A stretch of DNA of 7,866 nt from an uncultured Clostridia bacterium (GCA_944390505.1 CALXQF010000057.1:1-7866); one strand, 5' to 3'; positions 1 to 5,951 are shown, counted from the stretch's first letter. The notes: generated by a model from the sequence alone, not told the origin. Numbers and translations: made by a program.

Positions 1-476
1 ACTACTCTTTTATTAGATGCACTATTATCATGCACTGTAAATTTATTTAAATCATAATTGTACATTGCATCATACACCGCCATTTTTGTAGCAGCATAAG
101 CTTCTTTCATATTTTCACACCCTAATTGCTCTGGTGTTTTAAAAGGATAGCCATTGACAATTGCTCTCCATATTTTTTGATTACTTAATAATTGATTGAT
201 ATTAACTGAATATTGGTGCTCTTCTGTCACTCCTGGTCTTCCTTTATTAACACAATAAGCTGGATACTCTACTCCGTCTTTTTGATAAACAATTACTTCT
301 ACTCCTATTCCTATTTTGTCATAGTTAAAAAGGACTACTTCTCCTTTAGAATAAAGATCTGCTTTAGTAATAGGAAGACTGGCTGCTTTTACATGATTTT
401 CTCCTATGTGTGTAAAATTGATGAAAATTACTAGTAACATCATCAATAAAAAGATTATTTTTCTTGATTTTTGCAT
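1..476 (-). CDS. Secreted thioester-domain (TED/TQXA-like) surface protein, N-terminal part only
   Basis: The reading frame starts at ATG 476 after an AAGGAG site (486-491) and stays open to the window edge, giving 158 residues; the C-terminus is outside. Residues 1-32 look like a signal peptide: MQKSRK, a hydrophobic stretch (about 7-20), and a polar end around VKAA. The rest resembles the thioester domain of Gram-positive adhesins (PF08341/TQXA), with a YCVN motif (Cys75) and a later AATKMAVYDAMY motif (about 128-139). In characterised members such a Cys forms a thioester with the Gln of a TQxA motif and can bind host surfaces covalently. Here the Gln position is Lys131, so the usual bond could not form if the alignment is right. 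The sortase gene lies 124 bases upstream on the same strand, so this is probably its substrate, although the LPxTG-type signal is not visible. The family call is by eye. Confidence 0.75.
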   Translation of the reverse strand, partial: MQKSRKIIFLLMMLLVIFINFTHIGENHVKAASLPITKADLYSKGEVVLFNYDKIGIGVEVIVYQKDGVEYPAYCVNKGRPGVTEEHQYSVNINQLLSNQKIWRAIVNGYPFKTPEQLGCENMKEAYAATKMAVYDAMYNYDLNKFTVHDNSASNKRV

Positions 477-600
477 ATTTGATTTCTCCTTATTTCATAT
501 ATTTAAATTTTGTTAGGTTCTGTCTAAAACCTTTTACTAATTTCAATATTTTATAGTATTTTTATCTATTATTTTGTTGATAAATAAATACTTTTATAAC

Positions 601-1299
601 TTAAACTTCATAACTTGCAACTTCAATTGCTTGTACGCATCTTCTGTATTCTCTTCTGTCTTCTACACATGTAATAAGTGTCATACGATTATCTTGTGTT
701 GCTTCTAGATAGCTCCAATCTGTTTCTTCTATAATTTTATTGACCTGTACTTTATATACTCTTTTTCCATTTGTTGTATAATAAATAATTTCATCACCAA
801 TTTGTAGATTTTTTAATTTTGCAAAAAAATTACATAAGTATCCTCTATTATGCCCTGCTAATCCTACATTTCCATTCCATTTGCTTGTTTGTGAAAAATG
901 TCCTACTGCTTCTAGTAAAGTATCATAATCTGTCCCTTCTCGAACATGTACATTTAAATTAATACTCGGAATTTCAATTCTCCATGTGCTACTCTGATTT
1001 TCTCTAACAATAGTTCTTTGCGTTGTTGTATTCGTGGTATTTTGTTCTTCCTTTTCCATCGTTTGTGGTTGTGTGATTTCTTCTTTTTCACATAAAGAAG
1101 CATGTGTCATTAAATGGTTTGCACTTTCATTTTGTATAGGAATTGTTTTGGAATACACTTGATAAGGTAAAAATAAGGATTGTTTTTGATAAAAGTCAAG
1201 AGAAACAAAAAATAGAAAAAAGAAATGTAAAATGAAAAAAATAAATAGAGTGGCTACTAGTGTGATAAAATCTAAATTTCTTTTTGTGTAACTAATCAC
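601..1299 (-). CDS. Sortase, class D-like transpeptidase
   Basis: Sortases cut surface proteins at a C-terminal sorting motif and join them to the cell wall or to pilins. This 232-residue protein has a short basic N-terminus, one membrane anchor (about 12-35), a polar linker rich in Thr, Gln and Glu (about 55-100) and a catalytic domain from about 106 (WRIEIPSINL). The triad is visible: His150 in LAGHNRG, Cys211 in TLITC, and Arg219 or Arg220 in YRRCVQA. The single N-terminal anchor and the TLxTC motif suggest class D, but the class is my judgement. The start is GTG at 1299, with AGGCAGGTG about 8 bases upstream; the in-frame sequence above it reaches a stop without a better start. A promoter at 1514-1542 leaves a leader of about 200 bases. 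The gene is followed by the thioester-domain surface protein, a typical sortase-substrate pairing. Confidence 0.9.
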   Translation of the reverse strand: MISYTKRNLDFITLVATLFIFFILHFFFLFFVSLDFYQKQSLFLPYQVYSKTIPIQNESANHLMTHASLCEKEEITQPQTMEKEEQNTTNTTTQRTIVRENQSSTWRIEIPSINLNVHVREGTDYDTLLEAVGHFSQTSKWNGNVGLAGHNRGYLCNFFAKLKNLQIGDEIIYYTTNGKRVYKVQVNKIIEETDWSYLEATQDNRMTLITCVEDRREYRRCVQAIEVASYEV

Positions 1300-1507
1300 A
1301 TAACATACACCTGCCTTTTGTATTTCATTATTTTATTCATCGGCTATAATAGGATCAATTTATTGTTAGCATATACAACACCTACCTTTTTATAAAATTG
1401 TTCATTTTAATAGAATTTGTTCTGGAATAATTTTAGAATAAAACATGAAATAAAATAGATTCCTGATTAAAAAATTCTAGACTTAAAAAATTGCAACTTT
1501 TTAAACT
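1300..1507 (-). other. Long untranslated leader of the sortase gene with a tiny ORF
   Basis: About 200 bases separate the predicted transcription start (near 1507) from the sortase GTG. The leader holds a five-codon frame, MLTIN then TGA (1355-1372), preceded by AAGGTAGGTG. The sortase ribosome binding region (AAGGCAGGTG) is similar, so the site looks duplicated: 15 of 20 bases match over the two SD-to-ATG stretches. I recognise no known riboswitch and see no terminator-like stem in the leader. Whether the tiny ORF is translated is unknown. Confidence 0.35.
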
Positions 1508-1513
1508 ACCAAT

Positions 1514-1542
1514 ATTTTACAATAGTTTTCTTGTTTTGTAAA
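1514..1542 (-). promoter_or_regulatory. Sigma-A-like promoter for the sortase gene
   Basis: Reading the minus strand, TTTACA (1537-1542) is separated by 17 bases from TAAAAT (1514-1519), close to the sigma-A consensus with ideal spacing. It faces the sortase gene, and the thioester-domain gene beyond it may share the transcript. Confidence 0.65.
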
Positions 1543-1606
1543 GCATTTTCGTTTGACAAAAATCGACAATATCCTACCGAATCCTATTTTTGAGATAAAA
1601 ATACAA

Positions 1607-1663
1607 TTAAAAAAGAGTATCCCAAAATTATTTTTTGATATCATAATTTTACAGGACACTCTT
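1607..1663 (-). terminator. Intrinsic terminator of the small unit downstream of the histidine kinase
   Basis: On the minus strand, AAGAGTGTCC (1654-1663) pairs with GGATACTCTT (1613-1622), ten pairs with one G-U. After a small internal loop, an inner AAAATTAT/ATAATTTT helix extends the stem. The 3' arm runs directly into six T residues (1609-1614). This is a good rho-independent terminator for leftward transcripts. It closes the small unit at 1715-1920 and, as I see no other terminator after the kinase gene, probably the two-component operon as well. Confidence 0.75.
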
Positions 1664-1714
1664 AAAGAGTAATTATCTTTATAACATTTATGGGGTTTTT
1701 ATGATTTTAACTAA

Positions 1715-1852
1715 CTATTTTAGGTACGTATAGGCATCACTCTCACTTTCTTTTTTGATTTTATTTATTATAAATTAATTTATAAATTTTCCAATTAATT
1801 AATAGCATTCCTCCTTTACTTTTTCGCTTTATGCTATTTGTTTTGTATTCAT
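1715..1852 (-). pseudogene. Decayed or recoded 46-codon ORF between the kinase gene and its terminator
   Basis: I do not recognise this sequence. An AGGAGG-rich site (GAGAGGAGGAG) stands about 10-12 bases before ATG 1852. The frame reads MNTKQIA, stop, SEKVKEECY, stop, LIGKFIN, stop, then FIINKIKKESESDAYTYLK before a TAG. All three internal stops are TAA (1829-1831, 1799-1801, 1775-1777), each one C-to-T change from CAA (Gln). With Gln there, the frame would encode a 45-residue charged, probably helical peptide. It has its own promoter-like element (1889-1920) and a terminator (1607-1663), as expected of a small gene unit. It may be a pseudogene, a leader coding only MNTKQIA, a non-coding RNA, or chance. 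Codon reassignment is unlikely, because other genes here end in TAA. A second frame, MLLINWKIYKLIYNK from ATG 1808, has AAGGAGG only one base before its ATG, which is too close to work well. Confidence 0.35.
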
Positions 1853-1888
1853 TTACTAATATCTCCTCCTCTCTTTTAGTATAGCCTT

Positions 1889-1920
1889 ATTTTATCCTGA
1901 ACTTATGTCTTTTTTGTGAA
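1889..1920 (-). promoter_or_regulatory. Second copy of the two-component operon promoter element
   Basis: On the minus strand, TTCACA (1915-1920), five bases, GACATAA (1903-1909), eight bases, then TAAAAT (1889-1894). The layout equals that of the element at 4253-4284 in front of the response regulator gene: 16 of the first 18 bases match, and the distance from TTCACA to the -10 is 20 in both. The 20-base gap is too long for an ordinary -35, so an activator may be needed. It faces the small unit at 1715-1852. Confidence 0.5.
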
Positions 1921-1960
1921 TGAAGTTTGAAGTATTAGTAAATGTTTTCTTAAGAAAATA

Positions 1961-3475
1961 TTATTTTTCCTTTTCAATAGATTCATATAAATTAATATCA
2001 AAATAGAACTCCACACCGTCTTCTTTATTTGTTACGCCATATTCATTTTGATAATTGTTTTGAATTGCTTTCACAAGTGCTAAACCTATTCCACTACCAC
2101 TTTGTTCACGGTTACGAGAACTATCCACTTTATAAAATCTTCCCCATATTCTTTCTAAATCTTCTTCTTTGATTTGCTTTCCTGTATTAAATACATAAAC
2201 TCTCATTTTTTGATTTTTTTGTTCTAGTCTGATTTGGATTTGCTTTTTACTTTCTACAAGTTCAGCATGCTTGATAGCATTTGTAAAGTAGTTTGTAACA
2301 ACTTGTTCAATATAAAAATCGTCTGCATATACATAAACAGGTTCATTTTTCTCAAAAACGACTTCTATGTTATTTTCTTCTAACATGACATTACATTTTC
2401 TGATAACTTCTTTGATTAATTCTATTAAATCGAATTTATCATCATTAAATTCTCTTTTTCCATATTCTAGTTTCATTAACTCTAGTAATTGTTTTACTAA
2501 ACGATCCATTTTATTTGATTCATCTAAAATTACTTCTGCATAAAATTTTCTAGATTCTTCATCAGAGTTCACATTTTCTACTAATCCTTCTGCATATCCT
2601 TGTATTAAAGCAATTGGTGTTTTTAATTCATGAGATACATCTGAAATAAATTGTTTTCTCATCTCATCTATTTTGGATTTTTCTTCAATATCTTTTTCTA
2701 GTTCTATATTATTGTCTCTTAATTGTTTAATAGTAGACTCTAGCTTATCTGACATGGTATTAATATTTTTTCCTAGTTCATTAATTTCGTCATCTGAATC
2801 TGTAATACGATATTTCTTACTGAAATCTAATTTTGCCATTTGGTTGGTAATATCATTTAATTGTACAATAGGTTCTGTAAATTTACGGGAAATAAATGAC
2901 GCTACAAAAGCTGCCGCAAAAATAGTAAGCATTCCAATTAGAATTAATACATTATTAGAAATACGTACACTTTCTTCTATTGGAGCAATTGGTATTCTAA
3001 TATATAAGTTATAGTCATTTACTAATTTTCCAGTTAATAAGACATAGTTTAAATTATTAGTAGTATCTGTTACTCTTCTAATTTTCATATTTTCGTCTGA
3101 ATAGATAATATTGGTGTTATTATTTTTTTCCGCTTGCATAATATCAGTTACTCTATCTAAACTATCTAAAAAGTCCTTATCTGTTGAAAAAGCAATTAGA
3201 TTAGTGTCTGTTTGAATTAAAATATCAAAATTATTTTTATAAGATATTTTTTTCAGTTCTTCCTCTAAGTTAACTGTTAAACTTGGTGCTGTATAATAAT
3301 CATTAATCATCGTATAAACTTCTTTAATCGTGTTTGTCTTACTATACATATAAAAATTTCCTAACACCAAGCTATTGATAACAACTAAACAAATAACCAA
3401 AAACATAATAACAATACAAAGTACAATAAAAAGTCTAAATCTAACTGATTTTATTTTTTCTTTTAATTTTTCCAT
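1961..3475 (-). CDS. Membrane sensor histidine kinase of an OmpR-type two-component system
   Basis: The 504-residue protein senses an unknown signal, phosphorylates itself on histidine and passes the phosphate to the partner regulator encoded upstream. In order: membrane segment 1 (about 13-37), an external sensor domain (about 38-172), membrane segment 2 (about 174-196), HAMP (about 197-250), the HisKA helix with His282 in DVSHELKTP, and an HATPase domain with N-box NYFTNAIKHA (391-404), VFNTG (428-432), IWGRFYKVDSSR (443-454) and GSGIGLALV (460-468). All catalytic motifs appear intact, and the length suits the family. The start ATG at 3475 has GTGAGG upstream and lies 10 bases after the regulator stop, so the two genes are co-transcribed and probably translationally coupled. 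The sensor domain gave me no ligand. The kinase half resembles VanS/PhoR-like kinases of Bacillota, but no target gene such as a transporter lies next to it. Confidence 0.95.
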   Translation of the reverse strand: MEKLKEKIKSVRFRLFIVLCIVIMFLVICLVVINSLVLGNFYMYSKTNTIKEVYTMINDYYTAPSLTVNLEEELKKISYKNNFDILIQTDTNLIAFSTDKDFLDSLDRVTDIMQAEKNNNTNIIYSDENMKIRRVTDTTNNLNYVLLTGKLVNDYNLYIRIPIAPIEESVRISNNVLILIGMLTIFAAAFVASFISRKFTEPIVQLNDITNQMAKLDFSKKYRITDSDDEINELGKNINTMSDKLESTIKQLRDNNIELEKDIEEKSKIDEMRKQFISDVSHELKTPIALIQGYAEGLVENVNSDEESRKFYAEVILDESNKMDRLVKQLLELMKLEYGKREFNDDKFDLIELIKEVIRKCNVMLEENNIEVVFEKNEPVYVYADDFYIEQVVTNYFTNAIKHAELVESKKQIQIRLEQKNQKMRVYVFNTGKQIKEEDLERIWGRFYKVDSSRNREQSGSGIGLALVKAIQNNYQNEYGVTNKEDGVEFYFDINLYESIEKEK

Positions 3476-3485
3476 AATTCCTCAC

Positions 3486-4163
3486 TCATTTTACTTCAAA
3501 CTTGTATCCTACGCCTCTCATTGTTTCAATGTATTTTCCTTTTTTTCCGAGTTTATGTCTAATTTTTTTAATATGACTATCAATCGTTCTAGAATCTCCA
3601 TAATAATCATAGTTCCATACATTGTTCAAAATTTTATCTCTTGATAATGCAATATTTTCATTATCTACTAAATATTTTAATAGTTCATATTCACGTAGGC
3701 TCATTTCTATTTGTTTTCCATCTACTTTTACTGTTCTTCCATCTGGGTCTATAGTAATTCCACCATAATCCTTTACTTCTGTTTTATCTCCCATTGTTCT
3801 TTTTAATATTGCTTCTACTCTTGCAACTAATATTTTAGGGCTAAATGGTTTTGATATATATTCATCTACACCTAATTCAAATCCAAATAATTCGTCTTGT
3901 TCTTCTCCTCTAGCAGTCAGCATCATAATAGGAACTTTAGATGTCTGTCTAATTTGACGTAACACTGACCACCCATCTAGCTTTGGCATCATTACATCTA
4001 ATAATATTAATTGAATATTATTTTGATTTTCTTTAAAAACATTGAGTGCTTCTTCTCCATCTCCTGCTTCTAAAATTGCATATCCCTTTTGAGATAAAAA
4101 ATCTTTGATTAGCTTTCTCATTCTTGATTCATCATCTACTACTAAAATAGTAATATCATTCAT
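3486..4163 (-). CDS. OmpR/PhoB-family response regulator
   Basis: This 225-residue DNA-binding regulator is the phosphorylation partner of the kinase encoded just downstream. The receiver domain (about 1-120) has the acidic pair Asp10-Asp11, phospho-acceptor Asp56 in LLDVMMP, Thr83 and Lys105 in SKPF. A winged-helix effector domain (about 128-223) follows, with SLREYELLKYL, the recognition region SRTIDSHIKKIRHKLG and the terminal RGVGYKF. No conserved residue is missing. ATG 4163 has a strong TGGAGGAAC site (4168-4176). Regulators of this family bind direct repeats upstream of their targets. The element at 4253-4284 in front of this gene, repeated at 1889-1920, is a candidate site and would imply autoregulation; that is inference. 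The regulon and signal cannot be told from the sequence. Confidence 0.95.
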   Translation of the reverse strand: MNDITILVVDDESRMRKLIKDFLSQKGYAILEAGDGEEALNVFKENQNNIQLILLDVMMPKLDGWSVLRQIRQTSKVPIMMLTARGEEQDELFGFELGVDEYISKPFSPKILVARVEAILKRTMGDKTEVKDYGGITIDPDGRTVKVDGKQIEMSLREYELLKYLVDNENIALSRDKILNNVWNYDYYGDSRTIDSHIKKIRHKLGKKGKYIETMRGVGYKFEVK

Positions 4164-4252
4164 AATAGTTCCTCCATTATTTTAAATATTGATTATAATG
4201 TTAGATATGTATATTCATTTTCGTATTTACATAACTTTCCAACATATTATAT

Positions 4253-4284
4253 ATTATACTTAAGGTTTATGTCTATATTGTGAA
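4253..4284 (-). promoter_or_regulatory. Promoter element of the two-component operon, possible autoregulatory site
   Basis: On the minus strand, TTCACA (4279-4284), five bases, GACATAA (4267-4273), eight bases, TATAAT (4253-4258). A second possible reading is TAGACA, 18 bases, then a further TATAAT. TTCACA and the AGACA that follows resemble the tandem half-sites bound by OmpR/PhoP-type regulators, although their spacing is not a clean 11 bases. The predicted leader to the regulator ATG is about 85 bases. Confidence 0.55.
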
Positions 4285-4337
4285 CAAATTTATGTAAAAA
4301 ATTGAATTTTGAAATAAATGTTAAGTGTTTTTTATAT

Positions 4338-4380
4338 CTATTGAAGTACAATAGTACCCCCGTCCAGTTGGACGGGGGTA
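4338..4380 (-). terminator. Two back-to-back hairpins after the acquired gene, atypical terminator
   Basis: An 11-bp perfect inverted repeat, TACCCCCGTCC (4355-4365), loop AGTT, GGACGGGGGTA (4370-4380), starts 18 bases beyond the stop of the 4399-4815 gene. It directly abuts a second perfect stem, CTATTG (4338-4343), AAGTA, CAATAG (4349-4354). The first is by far the most GC-rich spot in the window. Neither is followed by a T-run on the minus strand, so this is not a classical intrinsic terminator. It could still stop transcription, protect the 3' end, or be a remnant of the element that brought the gene. Confidence 0.5.
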
Positions 4381-4398
4381 TGATATAGGGATTTCTTG

Positions 4399-4815
4399 TT
4401 ACATCGGGAACCACAACTCCAAATAAACGACGTCCTCACTTACCTGTTTTCTAATTAGCCCCACACCTTCAATAGGTGATTGAGTTACATTCCAAAACAT
4501 TTGAGGCTCATAGGTTTCAGAGGTAAATGCTCTCTTAACTCCTTTCTCATCATTCTCGAACCGGTATAAAACTGTACCTTCACCTTTGTTAAGTTCGATC
4601 CTGATTTTGATAACAGCTGCACTGTTTTTGAGTCTTAGCAGTTTACTTTGAAATAGAAAAGCAACTTCTACCCAAAAGAGCTCGCACTTTCTATCCCAAA
4701 CCGCTTTGAAGTCTTCATTTTTCCAGCCAGTGTAATAACTGATTTCTCGCTTAAGGCCATAAATGTCTTTCAGCATATTTCCGAACGGATAGGTTTCTTT
4801 TTGCACTTCGTTCAT
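4399..4815 (-). CDS. Unrecognised soluble protein, probably acquired horizontally
   Basis: I do not recognise this 138-residue protein. An ATG exists at 4824, but the AAAGGA site touches it; the ATG at 4815 has that site about 7 bases upstream, so I start with MNEVQKE. There is no signal peptide or membrane segment. The N-terminal half looks helical (about 10-65, with Trp-rich GWKNEDFKAVWDRK and ELFWVEVAFLF). The C-terminal half looks like beta strands (AAVIKIRIELN, GTVLYRFEN, VVYLELWFPM). The base content differs from its neighbours: six 60-base lines counted by hand gave 33-43% GC, against 18% and 27% for sampled lines of the mscS and kinase genes. It has its own consensus promoter (4872-4900) and terminal hairpins (4338-4380), so it is a free-standing unit placed between splB and the two-component operon. 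That fits an acquired cargo gene; no function can be given. Confidence 0.8.
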   Translation of the reverse strand: MNEVQKETYPFGNMLKDIYGLKREISYYTGWKNEDFKAVWDRKCELFWVEVAFLFQSKLLRLKNSAAVIKIRIELNKGEGTVLYRFENDEKGVKRAFTSETYEPQMFWNVTQSPIEGVGLIRKQVSEDVVYLELWFPM

Positions 4816-4850
4816 TGGAATCATCCTTTCTGTCTATTTATCCTATATCC

Positions 4851-4865
4851 GGTACATTTGGTACA
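4851..4865 (-). promoter_or_regulatory. GGTACA direct repeat at the predicted transcription start, possible operator
   Basis: On the plus strand, GGTACA-TTT-GGTACA (4851-4865) falls where transcription from the 4872-4900 promoter should begin. As GTAC is its own complement, it can also be read as GTAC-N5-GTAC. A repressor bound here would block the start. No regulator gene lies nearby. Confidence 0.35.
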
Positions 4866-4871
4866 ACTATT

Positions 4872-4900
4872 ATTATATCATACTTTTCCAATATTTTCAA
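4872..4900 (-). promoter_or_regulatory. Consensus sigma-A promoter for the 4399-4815 gene
   Basis: On the minus strand, TTGAAA (4895-4900), 17 bases, TATAAT (4872-4877). This is the best match to consensus in the window. Its -35 box begins one base after the splB stop codon, and no terminator separates splB from it. Confidence 0.8.
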
Positions 4901-4901
4901 G

Positions 4902-5906
4902 TCACACAATGTATTTTATTACATTTTTTGGAAAATATTTTCTCATTAAATCTCTTAAAAAAATCTCTGCTTCTTCTTTTATTTCTTTTCGATACGTATA
5001 TTTTCCTTTTCCTCTTCCTGTCATAATATCTTGATTATATAAATCGACTAATTTTGGAAAAGCTTCGCTATTAATCATTCTGTGTACATAACTATAAGTC
5101 ATAAAAATAATTTCAAAAAATACATCTCTTTTCACTTCTTGCGATAAATTTTCAGCCAAATATTGAACTAACTCTGTATATTGTTCTTTCCATTTTTCTA
5201 CTAAAATAACTGGTGCTATTAAAATTCCTATTTTATAGCCTGCTTGTTTTAATTTATTAATTGCTTTTACTCTATTTGCCAGAGGAGAAGTCCCTATCTC
5301 TATAGTTCGAATAATTTCTTTTGGATTCACACTCATTCGAATAATAATCTTTCCTTGATGGTCAAGAGGCAATAATGGTTCTACCATATCAAATTTAGTG
5401 GGAAAGGTCACTAATCCTTTTGAATTTGTCTTAAAATTTTCTATGGTCCATTCTAAATTTCCTGTAATTGAATTTTCTAAGATTAGATCACTATTACTTC
5501 CTATTTCAAATGTGAAATCCTTTTCTGATTGATTTGCTACTTTTTTTATTTTTTCTAGCATTTGTTCCCTATTCACAAATAATCTTAAATAAGCACATTT
5601 ATTATAATTGCATACCAAATAGCAATACAAACACATTGCTGTGCATCCAGAAGAAGTATATGGCACTAGAAAATCAGAAGTTTTGTGATTGGGAACAAAG
5701 TTATGCGTTTTTCTAATGCCAATAATCAAATTTTGTTTCATATTAATAAATTCGCTATTTTGCTTTTTTCTCATTTCTTCTATATTATTATGATTTTCTA
5801 TTTCATAACATGGAATATTTTGACTACGATAATTTGCTAGTAACTTTTTTCCTAATTCATAATTTTCACTTTCTTTTTCATAATAAATTGCTTTAGGCAA
5901 GAACAT
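4902..5906 (-). CDS. splB: Spore photoproduct lyase family radical SAM enzyme
   Basis: SplB repairs the UV-induced thymine dimer of spores (spore photoproduct) during germination, using a 4Fe-4S cluster and S-adenosylmethionine. The 334-residue protein is close to the usual length of about 340. The cluster motif CxxxCxxC is Cys88, Cys92, Cys95 (GCTAMCLYCYL), with Tyr94 and Tyr96 matching the two tyrosines near the B. subtilis active site. Other family stretches are LIIGIRKT (60-67), TKFDMVEPLL, IEIGTSPLANRVKAI, APVIL and the C-terminal GKYTYRKE...YFPKNVIKYIV. By eye, the B. subtilis FEASCTSD segment with the hydrogen-donor Cys141 aligns with FEIGSNSD here, placing Ser137 at that site; this could be a clade variant. 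ATG 5906 has AAAGGAGAC upstream. Both lie in a strong hairpin (5894-5940). The gene starts 45 bases after the mscS stop, with no promoter seen between. Its presence implies a spore former. Confidence 0.9.
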   Translation of the reverse strand: MFLPKAIYYEKESENYELGKKLLANYRSQNIPCYEIENHNNIEEMRKKQNSEFINMKQNLIIGIRKTHNFVPNHKTSDFLVPYTSSGCTAMCLYCYLVCNYNKCAYLRLFVNREQMLEKIKKVANQSEKDFTFEIGSNSDLILENSITGNLEWTIENFKTNSKGLVTFPTKFDMVEPLLPLDHQGKIIIRMSVNPKEIIRTIEIGTSPLANRVKAINKLKQAGYKIGILIAPVILVEKWKEQYTELVQYLAENLSQEVKRDVFFEIIFMTYSYVHRMINSEAFPKLVDLYNQDIMTGRGKGKYTYRKEIKEEAEIFLRDLMRKYFPKNVIKYIV

Positions 5907-5940
5907 ATTGATGTCTCCTTTCTCAATATATTCTTGCCTA
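5894..5940 (-). promoter_or_regulatory. RNA hairpin enclosing the splB ribosome binding site and start codon
   Basis: TAGGCAAGAACATATTGA (5894-5911) and TCAATATATTCTTGCCTA (5923-5940) are inverted copies of each other with one difference. In the minus-strand RNA that difference is a G-U pair, so all 18 positions pair. The 11-base loop (5912-5922) carries the AAGGAG site (5915-5920), and the AUG (5904-5906) is inside the 3' arm. Opening the stem should be needed for efficient initiation. Codons 1-5 of splB form part of the arm. On the plus strand the same stem is followed by seven T residues (5941-5947), so it could also terminate antisense transcripts. Confidence 0.7.
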
Positions 5941-5951
5941 TTTTTTTCGTA

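Noticed and set aside
477..600. Promoter for the thioester-domain gene (TAGACA-17-AATATA on the minus strand)
   Set aside because: The -10 match is poor and too close to the ribosome binding site. Co-transcription with the sortase gene is as likely.
1755..1808. Second tiny frame MLLINWKIYKLIYNK after AAGGAGG
   Set aside because: The AAGGAGG is only one base from the ATG, too close for normal initiation, and these bases read sensibly as KVKEECY in the other frame.
1715..1852. TAA reassigned to glutamine
   Set aside because: The sortase, kinase, mscS and trmB genes all end at TAA in the expected place, so TAA is a working stop here.
1944..1957. TTTTCTTAAGAAAA palindrome after the kinase stop as a terminator
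   Set aside because: The stem is short and AT-only, with no T-run after it on the minus strand.
2673..3014. Plus-strand open frame of 113 codons inside the kinase gene
   Set aside because: It is the complement of a clearly coding histidine kinase, with no ribosome binding site or recognisable product.
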